A stretch of DNA of 64,000 bases from Brasenia schreberi. Lineage: Eukaryota > Streptophyta > Magnoliopsida > Nymphaeales > Cabombaceae. The notes under the pieces were generated by a model. The model had not been told where the DNA came from. It worked only from the letters and a program-made list of their open reading frames with translations, and made no database searches. Position 1 is the first letter of the stretch. The number at the start of each line of letters is the position of its first letter. The translations under genes and the position numbers were made by a program. The stretch covers positions 6,457,501 to 6,521,500 of the forward strand of contig JAYKKT010000089.1 of the NCBI GenBank assembly GCA_036023115.1, in the 5' to 3' direction. Below are positions 12,401 through 23,903 of this stretch, in pieces.

Positions 12401-14984
12401 GAAAAGACCGTATACATAATGAGGTTATTAGAAACAAATTAGGAGTGGCACCAATAGAGGATAAAATGAGAGAACATCGTTTAAGATGGTTTGGACATAT
12501 AGAAAGAAGATCAAAAGAAGAACCAGTAAGAAGGTTAGAAAAACTAAATTTGGAAAGTATTAAAAGAGGTAGAGGACGACCACAAAAGTGTTGGAAAGAA
12601 ACAATAAAGAATGATCTAGCTTATTGGGAGTTAACTGCTAACATGACACACGATAGGGATCTGTGGAAACAAAGAATCCATGTAGCCGACCTCGTCTAGT
12701 ATGGGAAAAGGCTTAGTTGTTGTTGTTGTTGTTGTTGTTGTTGAATGTTTTGATACAGTTCAATGTCTGGTAGCTTCACTTGATTTTGGACGTGTAGCTT
12801 ATAACCTTCATGTTCACATTCCTAAACCGTTTGACTTGTGCAAGCCATGCTCAATTGGATTTCCAAGTGCTTCATTAGTTCGGCTCTTGATGATGCTTCT
12901 CATGTGACTTTATTCCATGAGTTAGCAAGCGTGTTAGGTTTCACCCAGTGTCAATGCTTTCCTTGAGTTCACCTCATTTCATCCATACATTAGCTTCCAG
13001 ATACGTGGTTGCAATTGGACCAACATGGTATGCCGTCATGCTAGGCCTTTACCCATTATGCCTTAACTCTTCATGGAAACGGTGTTATTGCAAGGTTAGA
13101 TTAACGGTGTTTGAGCGAGATACATTTGGATGAACAAATTAATTACTCAGTATTTGTGTGTCTCGCGCGAACTTATATGCACCAAAACTGGTAGGATCAG
13201 CTTCTTCCATTATATGCTAGGTTTCTCATGTCTAATGCTTTCTCTTTCTCTTAATCTTCTGCGGTCGACCTTTTTCACATATGACTGATATTTTCTACAG
13301 TCAATCTTCTGGATGCAAATATAGAACAATTTCATTTGACTGCCTTACTCTTCTGGGTGTATTAGGTCTTTGTTCTTCTTAAAAACTTTAAGGATATTGT
13401 TGAAGGATATGAGTTTAGAGTCAGTTTTAGTAAATTTGATTTTCTAGGTATTATTGTAATTGTCCAAAGTCGTAAGGGTATTTTGGTAATTTTTTGTACT
13501 AGGAGGGGGGGTATTTTGGTCATTTTACATTTTACAGCTCTTATATAAGAGCTGATAGGTTGTATTAAGGTTTAAGAGGCTGAGATTAAGAAAGAGAGAG
13601 AAAGAGAGGGGTCGGCCTCCATTGGAGGTCCGCCCCCTCCTCCGATCTCCACATTTCCTCTTCTTTATATTTGTGATTTTCAATCTCCGCTGCGCAACCA
13701 CATTTTACAACAAATATACCTTGAATTTCAATTTCTTCAACCAGTACCTGATCTTTAACTACCATGGGAGATGCGGTTCATTTGGGATCTCAAAGTTGGA
13801 AATTTGTTATCTTGGTTGAGCTCTCATATGCTTATATTTTGTGCACTTTTTGCTTTTAATTTTGTGTGGAATAGGTAGTCTTATTCATACAGGGTTTTTG
13901 TCAACAGGCATTTAACTTTGCATTTAAGGATTATTTTCGGAGCATATTTGGCTGCTCAAAGGAGAAAGATGGCTATCTGAAGTGGTTATCAGGGAATGTT
14001 GCATCCGGTAGTGCAGCTGGTGCTACAACTTCTTTACTTCTCTACCATTTGGACTATGCTCGTACTCGCCTTGCAACAGATACCATATGTTACGAAAGTA
14101 GCAGTCATCGCCAGTTTAAGGGACTGCTTGATGTTTACAAGAGGACACTTCAAACAGATGGAATTGTGGGTCTGTATCGAGGTTTCAGTGTTTCAATTGT
14201 GGGAATTACACTCTACAGAGGACTATACTTTGGAATTTATGACACTATGAAGCCAATTGTTCTTGTTGGACAATTGGAGGTACAAATTCTTTTACCTCTC
14301 TGTTTAGAACCTTATGTTAATTTCTAGAAAGAATGATATGGTTGAAAGATTCATATTCTGTTCTACTTATCACATCCTTGTTTACACCTCTGTTTCTCGG
14401 CAAGTTGTTCTCTTATAAGAGCAATACTTTAATTACATGCCATAGCATAATGATCCGATTTCATTTCACGTTCTTTTCATCTATACATATTTCTGTACCA
14501 TTTTCATGATGTTTGTTGAATCAATTTGTTTTGAGAAGTAGCTCAGTGTCCTTGTACGTGCGGATACATGCATGTGGCGTCATGTTCACAAGCTCTGTGC
14601 TGTAGTTCCTACAAGTCTGAAGGTTGAGCAATATCCTGGGTTGGAGTGTCCTTAAAATTGATATCCATTTCTTTACAGGGAAACTTTTTGGCAAGCTTTT
14701 TCCTGGGTTGGAGTGTGGTCACGTTTTCCGGTCTTTGTGCATATCCATTTGATACTGTTCGTCGACGAATGATGCTGACTTCTGGTCATGCAATCAAGTA
14801 CCGAGGCACAATGGATGCATTTCGGCAAATAATCTGTCAAGAGGGCGCCCGTGCACTTTTTAAGGGAGTAACGGCCAATATGCTTCTTGGGGTTGCAGGT
14901 GCTGGAGTTCTTTCAGGATATGATCAACTTCATCGTCTTGCTAGCACACATGGTTATGGATTTCATCAGAAGCTGAAAGCCTGA
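6431..14984 (+). CDS. ER-ANT1: ER-ANT1-type adenine nucleotide (ADP/ATP) carrier
   Basis: Exons are 6431-6697, 13908-14279 and 14679-14984, joined by GT-AG introns in phase 0, giving about 314 residues, the normal carrier length. Each exon carries one mitochondrial-carrier repeat. The signatures are PIERVK (residues 31-36), YHLDYAR (135-141) and [12 protein letters not shown] (235-246). The RRRMM core is the ADP/ATP-carrier signature. The second repeat has His where most carriers have Pro (YHLD for YPLD), which I recall as typical of plant ER-ANT1, an ATP/ADP exchanger of the endoplasmic reticulum rather than the mitochondrion. There is no long N-terminal presequence, also as expected for ER-ANT1. 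The ATG at 6431 is the first in frame; an ATG follows at once, so translation could begin one codon later. Intron 1 is 7.2 kb, swollen by nested transposons; intron 2 is 399 bases. No frameshift or stop is seen in the joined frame. Confidence 0.93.
7375..7535 (+). repeat. LTR-like repeat fragment, also at 23735-23895 inverted
   Basis: A block reading CACCTATATTTATAGATAGTC within about 150 bases of near-identical sequence occurs here on the plus strand and at 23735-23895 on the minus strand. The TATATTTATAG core and the surrounding composition resemble an LTR of a copia-like element, but no terminal TG..CA pair or target duplication was defined, so the class is uncertain. It lies in intron 1 of the carrier gene, about 340 bases before the RTE LINE. 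Confidence 0.55.
7895..8790 (+). pseudogene. RTE LINE reverse transcriptase, broken
   Basis: The translation shows non-LTR reverse transcriptase blocks in order: a [15 protein letters not shown] region (about 8170-8230), [17 protein letters not shown] with the first catalytic Asp (about 8392-8442), and [20 protein letters not shown] (about 8566-8625). The catalytic FADD box reads [11 protein letters not shown] (about 8665-8700), so one of the paired Asp residues is Tyr. In-frame stops occur upstream, near 8052 and 8238. The endonuclease domain is absent because of 5' truncation. The copy cannot be active. Confidence 0.9.
9161..11642 (-). pseudogene. hAT transposase (BED finger, DUF659, hAT dimerisation), decayed
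   Basis: On the minus strand from ATG at 11642 (MAGRGGRD) the blocks appear in the order known for plant BED/DUF659-type hAT transposases. A BED-like region has [15 protein letters not shown] (about 11545-11500). The DUF659 block has [16 protein letters not shown] (about 11060-11015). The RNase-H-like core has [16 protein letters not shown] (near 10680-10630) and [12 protein letters not shown] (near 10600-10565). The dimerisation motif [11 protein letters not shown] is near 9665-9633, then an acidic tail ends at 9161. Many in-frame stops and frame changes separate these blocks, and the expected first Cys of the BED finger is not visible. It is a fossil, although the element may once have moved autonomously. 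Confidence 0.88.
12037..12152. promoter_or_regulatory. hAT subterminal hexamer cluster (GTATCG/CGATAC)
   Basis: About eight copies of CGATAC or its complement GTATCG fall within about 115 bases at the right end of the hAT element, and two more lie at the left end (about 8901-8914). Clustered short subterminal motifs are known transposase-binding sites in hAT elements such as Ac. This role here is inferred from the arrangement. Confidence 0.6.
12163..12715 (+). pseudogene. RTE LINE C-terminal region, right half of the split copy
   Basis: The LINE resumes at about 12163 with an open frame to the stop at 12697-12699. It contains [62 protein letters not shown] and [17 protein letters not shown], the region downstream of the reverse transcriptase in plant RTE elements. 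The same peptides occur in the copies at 22983-23637 and 53183-53900. It is uninterrupted here but cut off from its reverse transcriptase by the hAT insertion. Confidence 0.9.
13398..13712 (+). mobile_element. Solo LTR (copia-like size) in intron 1
   Basis: The segment begins TGTTG and ends CAACA, a perfect 5-bp inverted terminal repeat with TG..CA ends. It is flanked by GATAT (13393-13397) and AATAT (13713-13717), a plausible 5-bp target duplication with one change. A TATA-like box (CTTATATAAGAGC, about 13539-13551) lies inside, followed by a purine-rich run. No internal retrotransposon coding sequence adjoins it, so it is a solo LTR. It ends about 195 bases before exon 2 of the carrier gene. 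The orientation comes from the TATA box. Confidence 0.8.
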
Positions 14985-15719
14985 TCTGTTTAGTATTTAC
15001 AAGCAGATGAAGAATAATGTAATGGAAACAATTCTTGTCAACATAAAGCATCTTGTTGATTTGTGTACATAAATTGTCCACAAGGTGCGATGCTAACTGT
15101 ACATATATGGTTTGTATAAATAGCAATGGATGTGAATAGAAGATAGTGAAGATCGATTGGTAGCATTTATCCGAACCAAACTACTCCCAGATAATTTTCC
15201 AGGTATGCAACGTCTATCTGCTGGAATTTCTGTAAATTCACATCACAAAACTACAATCAAACCATTCATCTGGGGAAGGCCATACAAGAAATTTGATGCT
15301 TCCATGGTGCTTTTCTAGTAAAATATTCTCTTTAAAGCTGGGATTGCTCAGACATCTGAACCTTTCATCTTTGAGAATGGGGATGAAAAATTTGAGTTTG
15401 CTACTGTTTGTTGGGAACTCATTATTCTCATTGACATGGGGCTATTTTAACCCAGACAAATGCATGAACATGTCAAACTTGAGAATCATCCGAAGATTCA
15501 GACATACCTGAACTCTCGATTTCTGGTAAGCTGGGGTTTGTTGGTTCGAACCATCCCTGGTAAAGCAAACCTTCTTTCACCGTTAATCACTATGGAATTT
15601 TTTGACTGACTGTACATTAAAGTATTTGATTTATGGCAGCTTCTACAAGTTCTTTCTGGGAACAACGATTCTGTCCTAATAGAGAACTGTCATCAAAATT
15701 GGAAATAATTATATATGTA
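14985..15719. other. 3' flank of the ER-ANT1-type gene
   Basis: Presumed 3' UTR and spacer. AATGTAATGG and ATAAATTG-like words follow the stop within about 100 bases and could act as polyadenylation signals; no site can be fixed. No other gene is seen. Confidence 0.4.
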
Positions 15720-16600
15720 TTGGTTTGTGAAATGAAATTGGAAATGCTTTATTGAGATTATGGATAACTGGATTGTGTTTGTGTGTGAGTAAACCATTAA
15801 TGGGTATGGATCTACCTTCTATGGTGACATAAGATATCGTTGGGTTGTAGATTGATGTATTTGTTAATACTAGCTTGTTGGTTATCATTATAGGTGGGTA
15901 AAACATTATCGGGTATGGGATGTCGTTGAATCATAGATGGTCATACCGGATAATGCTAATCCGTAGTTGTGTTGAGTTGTGTTAACTACTTTGTTGGTTG
16001 AACTAGTTTTAATTTTAGTTATATTAGGCAACTTATGTCAGGTTATATGACATGCTTATGTTAAGGAAATGTGAAACTAGTTAACGAGAGTAAAGATTTA
16101 TGTAAAGAAAAACAGATCTCATACAAGATATAGATGCATGATTTAGATATTTAAACTGGATACATGATTTGATGTGGAGATATGAAACTTATGAGGTGGC
16201 CCAAGGTAGATCTCGTGGATCTAGGAGGTGGTCCTAAATTATTGTGTATGATATTGTTGAGATTAATTGATTGAATTTATGACTCTTACTAGTATGGTAT
16301 CGGGATACTTTTCCTTATAGACTTTAGGAGTTTGACTTGACCAGCTAGTAATTTAGGAGAGGCATTGAGTAGTTTGGAGTGATTCAAGAGGAGGACTTGA
16401 CTTCCGTTATGGTAGAATTGATTGTTCTTTCCAGTGTACCACTGTTTTTTTAAATTTTTGATTGTATATAAATAAAAGAACTTTGACTTGTCATTAATTT
16501 TGAGGGTTATAATACTATTCAATCGTCAACGGTTAAAAAAACAGCCATCTGGCATGAACGAGCCTATGTCTACATCGATCGAGCTCTTATGAGTCGTTAC
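15720..16600 (+). repeat. Dispersed repeat copy 1 (LTR-like, unclassified)
   Basis: Long stretches correspond to 42290-43440 in the same order. A block around GGTATGGATCTACCTTCTATG is followed by an AACTACTTTGTTGGTTGAACTAG-like block, then GATGTGGAGATATGAAACTTATGAGGTGGCCC, then GACTTGACCAGCTAG. A 3' block around TATATAAATAAAAGAACTTTGAC comes last. The two copies are diverged but collinear. No protein or clear termini were found, so an old LTR is only a guess. The 3' part is also the start of the tandem units at 16360, 19421 and 22272. Confidence 0.6.
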
Positions 16601-19420
16601 AAATACACGTAAACTCTCGTAGGCCATTTTCATGCGGTCATTCAAGTTACAAATTACAGGACAAGAGCTACACAAGGGGAGAGAAGGATCTCAAACATGT
16701 GGAAAGAAAACACTAAAATATAATCTTGCCTTTACATAGTTAATATCACAGTACTTTTAAAGCCAAATTGCAATATGGCTGATCCACGTAGTGTATAAGA
16801 ACGCTTGGTTTTAGCCTTTTGTTCTTGACCATTCATTTGAAGCTTCTCTTACCTTCATTCAACTTATCAGATTATGTCATCCCACATTCACATGGCCCCA
16901 TACTGTTCAATTTGTCCGGTTTTGGATGGAAACCATCCTAATGATGAATGGCCTTTAGGTTCCTTGGACAGAAAATGGTCCACCGTTCTTAATTAGAACT
17001 ACTCTCTCTCAGTATCAGTAGTAGAATGACTTGTTTGTTGAAAATTAAATAGCCATGCCACTGAGTCCGTGAAACCAAGCCGACAAAAATTTGCAATTTA
17101 CGGTTAAAGGTTGGGTGTAAATGAACGTTTTAAAATAGCTCCGTCAACTCTGTCAGCCTAATGGTTATCCATATCGACAATTTTCAAAAAGTTTATCTTG
17201 AAAAAAAGATTGGTTCTCAAGCAACAGTGTCGTGAAGTGGGATTTATTTTGTTAAAACAGATAAGCAATGGAGTCTTCCGTGATTATTGCTGAATGTTGG
17301 GGAATATCTTTCGTAAATACATCTTACTTCAACGTCTTCCTCTCCTGTTTGTTCGGAAAGGAATTCTCTCTCCAAGCGTCTCTCTGCGTGGTCTCAAATC
17401 ATTTAAACCAAGATGCCTTGCATTACCAACCCTAACACTTGGCGAGAACGTAGCGCATGCATGGCTTCCAAATCACAGGTATGGCCGTGAACTCACTGTA
17501 GGTCACATCCAATATGACATCATGTTTTCAGCGTCGTCATTCGTGCAGTATCATGCTGGAGATTTTCCAACATGACAACTTTTCTACGTTGTTCTCGCCA
17601 AGTATCGTGTTGGATTCTTTCCAGTCACACACTTCTCAAAATGCGGGGCGTAAGTCTATTCCCTGTTCCTTTTCTACATTTCGTTTGCTCTCTCTCCCCC
17701 TCTCTCTCAACACACATACGCACGTATATATATACATATGTATATATAAATGTATGTACGTGTATGCACTCGTGCAAGCAATTAAATGTGTATATATACA
17801 TATTGCTGATTATGTTGATATAAAACTTAACAATGCATGTAGAGCAAGTGTGTTAGGCTTCGGCCTCCCATTGTAAAAAGAAAAAGAAAAACCTGAGAAT
17901 GTGTGTCATAAATGGCACGAAGATACGGTGATCGTCTGGAACATTATTCATTCCCCAAAGCAATTGTGGTGTGAGCTCTTATTATTTTTGGGTTTCAAAT
18001 TTCATCTTTCGTAGGCAATGTTCCTTTAGAAAACTACGGTTTATTTATCTTCATGCTGGCTTCCTCTTCTTGTTTCTAATCACATCACCAAAATTTATGG
18101 AAGCTACCAACTTCTTTGACTCAAAACAAGCAACACCCACCACACCGAAAACAATCGTACATAATTAATTGAGTGAGCTACTTTTGTTTAAATCAAGCAT
18201 TGAGCGTGCGGTGCCCTTACAGCAATGCTTCATTTATCAAAGTAACTTTCGCAACCAGCTCTAGCTATCTGGTTCCAAGTTTCAAGCTATGTTCTGGACA
18301 TGCGGTGTGTGTGTGCAAGAATTTTCTTATATGAAACTAAGAGGCGGTACAGATGTTCAACCGAAAGAAGTTTCCCCATGGCAGCTGAAGCTTAAAATAG
18401 AGCGGAGCACTTTTTTCTGCTAAAGACATATATACATCGTCTATACAAAATAACATGACTAAGAAGTGATGCTCGAGTTGACATATTTATGACACAAACA
18501 TGAAATGGCGTAATGGGAAAGTAACTGTAACAACATTGTCACCCCCAATTTGGAGTTAAATTGGGAAGCCTCTGGGTTTGGAGGTAATCAATTCGACATT
18601 CAAGATGGATATTTCTGGTGGTGATCTGCCTTATGCCAAGGAGATTAACTAATACGGATATTCAATTTTTGACACATTTAGCGCCAAGAAAAAGAGCCTC
18701 TACATGGCTTTTATTGATGAACAGAGGGGTTATAAGAAGAGATATTCTATAAAAAAATATTGGAGAAAAAAAAAAAAATATATATATATATATACATGTG
18801 CAAAAGATAAGTGATAAATACATAATATCTTTTGATTTGCATAATTTGTACAACATTTCTACGAGATTAATAGTGAAGATTTGAATTAAAAGTATGATTA
18901 TACTTTATACTTTGTACCATGTGCAATAAATATCCAGTATAATGTCATACAGAGTTTCAGAAAATAACATTGGAAACGCATCTAGCGATGCCCACACCTT
19001 CACGATTCAAACAAGGTAGTGATTCAGTTATAGCTAAAAGATTTTAAACTATTCTTGCAATAATATAACTGAACAATCTATAGTAAATGTTTATTCCATT
19101 TCACAATGACAGAATAACTGAGTGAACTTATATAAATAAAGCAGATTTTAATGTTAGTGTACTACCTTGAAGTGTCGAACTTTTTTCAGGTTTTACACCA
19201 AATTGATGGCTCCAAGATGAGCCATAAGTTTTCAACCTGGGTCGCCTTCAAATATTTTGTGTGGTAGTCAGATTCACGGAATGTAGCTTGTAAAATCATC
19301 AAAGGATGTGGCCATTTGAGGACCGCATCACTGGCTCACAGCCACAACGCTCATCATTTCTCTTTTCTATGTTTTCTTCTGTTATTTAAAGTGCTAAAAA
19401 ATTTAGGACCTAGTCATGAG
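16360..19420. repeat. Tandem unit A (about 3.06 kb)
   Basis: First of three direct repeats upstream of the MFS transporter gene. It starts in the 3' part of the dispersed repeat. The blocks 16360-18215 and 18950-19420 are nearly identical to blocks of unit B, while the central 18216-18950 (containing TA-rich DNA near 18776) is specific to A. No long conserved reading frame is present. Identical short frames in A and B reflect duplication, not selection. Confidence 0.9.
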
Positions 19421-22271
19421 AGGCGTTGAGTCGTTTGGAATGATTCAAGAGGACTTGACTTCCGTTACGAGATGGTAGAATTACATCTGTTCTTTTTAAA
19501 TTTGATTGTTCTAACCACTGTCTTTTTAAATTTTTGATTGTATATAAATAAAAGAACTTTGAATTGTCATGAATTTTGGGGGTTATGCTACCATTCAATT
19601 GTCAACGGTCAAAAAAAAACAGCCATGTGACATGGACGAGCCTATTTCTACATCGGTCGAGTTCTTATGAGTCGTTACAAATACACGTAAACTCTTGTAG
19701 GCCATTTTCATGCGGTCATTCCAGTTAGAAATTACAGGACAAGAGCTACACAAGGGGAGAGAAGGATCTCAAACATGTGGACAGAAAACACTAAAATATA
19801 ATCTTGCCTTTACATAGTTAATACCACAGTACTTGTAAAGCCAAATTGCAATATGGCTTACCCACGTAGTGTATAAGAACGCTTGGTTTTAGCCTTTTGT
19901 TCTTGACCATTCATTTGAAGCTTCTCTTACCTTCAACTTATCAGATTATGTCATCCCACATTCACATGGCCCCATACTGTTCAATTTGTTCGGTTTTGGA
20001 TGGAAACCATCCTAATGATGAATGGCCTTTAGGTTCCTTGGACAGAAAATGGTCCACCGTTCTTAATTAGAACTACTCTCTCTCAGTATCAGTAGTGGAA
20101 TGACTTGTTTGTTGAAAATTAAATAGCCATGCCACTGAGTCCGTGAAACCAAGCCGACAAAAAATTTGCAATTTATGGTTAAAGGTTGGGTGTAAATGAA
20201 CGTTTTAAAATACCTCCGTCAACCTATAACCATCCTAGAAATCACATTGAGGGACTGGCATAGCAACCCATGGCAGATATTGTGGCTGTGCTCCTAGACG
20301 CAACGCCATTTCGTGATGATCATTCATCTGTCTGCCTCATGGTTATCCATATCAACAAATTTCAAAATGTTTACCTTGAAAAAAAGCTTGGTTCTCGTGC
20401 AACAGTGTCGTGAAGTGGGATGCATTTTGTTAAAACAGATAAGCAATGGAGTCTTCCGTGATTATTGCTGAATGTTGGGGAATATCTTTTGTGAATACAT
20501 CTTACTTCAACGTCTTCCTCTCCTGTTTGTTCGGAAAGGAATTCTCTCTCCAAGCGTCTCTCTGCGTGGTCTCAAATCATTTAAACCAAGATGCCTTGCA
20601 TTACCAACCCTAACACTTGGCGAGAACGTAGCGCATGCATGGCTTCCAAATCACAAGTATGGCTGTTAACTCACTGTAGGTCACATCAAATATGACCTCA
20701 TGTTGTCAGCGTCGTCCTTCGTGCAGTATCATGCTGGAGATTTTCCAACATGACATCTTTTCTACGTTGTTCTCGCCAAGTATCGTGTTGGATTCTTTCC
20801 AGTCACACACTTCTCAAAATGCGGGGCGTAAGTCTATTCCCTGTTCCTTTTCTACATTTCGTTTGCTCTCTCTCCCCCTCTCTCTCAACACACATACGCA
20901 CGTATATATACATACATATGTATATATAAATGTATGTACGTGTATGCACTCGTGCAAGCAATTAAATGTGTATATATACATATTGCTGATTATGTTGATA
21001 TAAAACTTAACAATGCATGTAGAGCATGTGTGTTAGGCTTCGGCCTCCCATTGTAAAAAGAAAAAGAAAAACCTGAGAATGTGTGTCATAAATGGCACGA
21101 AGATACGGTGATCGTCTGGAACACTCATTCCCCAAAGCAATTGTGGTGTGAGCTCTTATTATTTTTGGGTTTCAAATTTCATCTTTCGTAGGCAATGTTC
21201 CTTTAGAAAACTACGGTTTATTTATCTTCATGCTGGCTTCCTCTTCTTATTTCTAATCACATCACCAAAATTTATGGAAGCTACCAACTTCTTTGACTCA
21301 AAACAAGCAACACCCACCACACCGAAAACAATCGTACATAATTAATTGAGTGAGCTACTTTTGTTTAAATCAAGCATTGATCGTGCGGTGCCCTTACCCG
21401 CTACCTTATAGTAAATAGGTTTGATTAAGGGAAGTACTTTAGGATGCTTCTCACCACCCACCACATAATGTGATCTTAATTCATGATCTGACAGAATATA
21501 GTCTTAAAATTGCGAGAGCTCCAAAAACGCCCTTCAGGTTGTTCAAGATAATTTGCTGATAATTTTGTGGATTGACATTACAGTTGCAAAGGTTAATGTG
21601 TTTAAATCATAGGTCTCGACTCCCTTTACTTTAGAAACAAATATGATGAATGTTCACGTCAAAGGAAGACACATCCGCTGCCTTAAAGAATCATGCCACA
21701 CTGATCAAAACATCATCGCCTATGATGTAATACAGAGTTTCAGAAAATAACATTGGAAACGCATCCAGCGATGCCCACACCTTCACGATTCAAACAAGAT
21801 AGTGATTCAGTTACAGCTAAAAGATCTTAAACTATTCTTGCAATAATATATCTGAACAATCTATAGTAAATGTTTATTCCATTTCACAATGACAGAATAA
21901 CTGAGTGAACGTATATAAATAAAGCAGATATTAATGTTAGTGTACTACCTTGAAGTGTCGAACTTTTTTCAGGTTTTACACCAAATTGATGGCCCCAAGA
22001 TGAGCCTTAAGTTTTCAACCCGGATCGCCTTCAAATATTTTGTGTGGTAGTCAGATTCACGGAATGTAGCTTGTAAAATCATCAAAGGATATGGCCAATT
22101 GAGGACTGCATCACTGGCTCACAGCCACAACGTTCATCATTTCTCTTTTCTATGTTTTCTTCTGTTATTTCAACTGCTAAAAATTTTGGGACCTTGTCAG
22201 GAGTGCTTCAAGAGTTCTGTTATTTCAAGTGCTAAAAAATTTAGGACCTAGCCATAACGCTCATCATTTCT
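19421..22271. repeat. Tandem unit B (about 2.85 kb)
   Basis: Near-identical to unit A over 19421-21395 and 21730-22200. About 110 bases near 20225-20335 are present here but not in A. The block 21396-21729 differs from the central block of A and is shorter. The junction to unit C (22190-22275) repeats the words AAGTGCTAAAAAATTTAGGACC, suggesting slipped or unequal exchange. Confidence 0.9.
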
Positions 22272-22982
22272 TTGAGTCATTTGGAGTGTTTCAATAGCAG
22301 GACTTGACTTCCGTTATGAGATGGTAGAATTAGATATGCTCTTTGTAAATTTGATTGTTCTTTCCGTTGTGCCACTGTCTTTTTGAATTTTTTATTGTAT
22401 ATGAATAAAAGAACTTTAACTTGTTACCATGGTTAAAAAAAAACAGCCATGTGGCATGGACGAGCCCTATGTCCACGTCGATCAAACTCTTCTTAGTCGC
22501 TACAAATACACATAAACAACTCTTGTAGGCCATTTTCATGCGGTCAGTCAAGTTAGAAATTAGAGGACAAGAGCTACACAAGGGGGGGAGAAGGATCCCA
22601 AACATGTGGAAAGAAGACACTAAAATATAATCTTGCCTTTACATGGTTAATATCACAGTACTTGTAAAGCCAAATTGCAATATGGCTGACCCACGAAATG
22701 AATAAGAACTCTTGGTTTTAGCCTTTTGTTCTTGACGATTCATTTGAAGCTTCTCTTACCTTCAACTTATCAGATTATGTCATCCCACATTCACATGGCC
22801 CCATACTGTTCAATCTGTTCGGTTTTGGATGGAAACCATCCTAATGATGAATGGCCTTTAGGTTCCTTGGACAGAAAATGGTCCACTGTTCTTAATTAGA
22901 ACTACTCTCTCTCAGTATCAGTAGTAGAATGACTTGTTTGTTGAAAATTAAATAGCCATGCCACTGAGGCCATGAAACCACA

Positions 22983-23637
22983 AACAACAACAACTAAGCC
23001 TTTTCCCATACTAGAAGGGGTCGGCTACGTGGATTCTTTGTTTCCACATATCCCTATCATGTGCCATGTTAGCAGTTAACTCCCAATAAGCTAGATCATT
23101 CTTTATTGTTTCTTTCCAACACTTTTGTGGTCGTCCTCTACTTTTTTTAATACTTTCCAAATTTAGTTTTTCTAACCTTCTTATAGGTTCTTTTGATCTT
23201 CTTTCTATATGTCCAAACCATCTTAAATGATGTTCTCTCATTTTATCTTCTATTGGTGCCACTCCTAATTTGTTTCTAATAACCTCATTATGTATACGGT
23301 CTTTTCTTGTATGACTACTCATCTATCTCAACATCTTCATTTCTGTCACAGACATCTTTTGTAGATGTTGATGATTAACTGCCCAATACTCATAACTATA
23401 AAACATGGCAGGCCTAATTGCTGCTCTATAATATTTACCTGTTAATTTTAATGGTATCTTCTTATCACAAAGAATACCTGATGCTCCTCTCCATTTTAAC
23501 CAACCAGCATTAATTCTATGTGTAACATCTCCATCAATTCTTCCATCACTCTTAAAAATTGACCCTAGGTATTTAAAACTTTCCTTTTGGGGAATGCAAT
23601 GTGTGCCAATTTTAATTTCTATGTCAATACACAACAT
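22983..23637 (-). mobile_element. RTE LINE 3' fragment, minus strand
   Basis: A CAACAACAACAA tail at 22983-22993 is followed, on the minus strand, by the RTE C-terminal peptides [30 protein letters not shown] and [15 protein letters not shown] Trp codon of the consensus is TAG between 23322 and 23325, so the frame is broken there. The 5' part is missing. It is closely similar to the copy split across 7883-12743. Confidence 0.9.
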
Positions 23638-23903
23638 AAATGTATGTATTTTAATGGTATCTTCTTATCACAAAAAATACCTGATGCTCCTCTCCATATA
23701 AATGTATGTACGTGTATGCACTCGTGCAACCAAGCGTGTATATAATACACAACATTCATCATTGGTTGTAATTGCCCATGACTATCTATAAATATAGGTG
23801 ATGCTATGTTGTAAATCACACATGATGAATGTATCAAATTGAGTTTCTTTCTATGCAGTCTAGCTCTCTCTCCATAGCTCTAGGGGTAGGAGGAGCCTCG
23901 TAG
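23638..23903. other. Patchwork junction: LINE, array and LTR pieces
   Basis: Three kinds of sequence are joined here. First, about 50 bases at 23648-23697 repeat the LINE block at 23445-23494. Second, about 30 bases (ATGTATGTACGTGTATGCAC and following, 23702-23731) match the tandem unit at about 17749-17779. Third, about 160 bases match the LTR-like repeat at 7375-7535 in inverted orientation. Joins fall at short shared words such as AAATGTATGTA. This looks like filler DNA from a template-switching repair. Confidence 0.7.

Larger units (their letters stand above)
7866..12760 (+). mobile_element. RTE-clade LINE, 5'-truncated, with 17-bp TSD
   Basis: The 17-mer AATGTTTTGATACAGTT occurs at 7866-7882 and again at 12744-12760, exactly flanking LINE sequence. 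The 3' end is a run of TTG repeats (about 12716-12743), as in plant RTE elements. The element inserted in the sense direction into intron 1 of the ER-ANT1-type gene and was 5'-truncated. Its body is split by a later hAT insertion (about 8900-12155): reverse transcriptase lies to the left and the C-terminal region to the right. Roughly 100 bases of LINE that are present in the copy at 53220-53340 are missing at the hAT junction. Confidence 0.92.

Noticed and set aside
17971..18168. 65-residue frame repeated identically at 21148-21345
   Set aside because: Identity follows from the tandem duplication. The frame starts with GTG, lacks a family signature and is not preserved in unit C.
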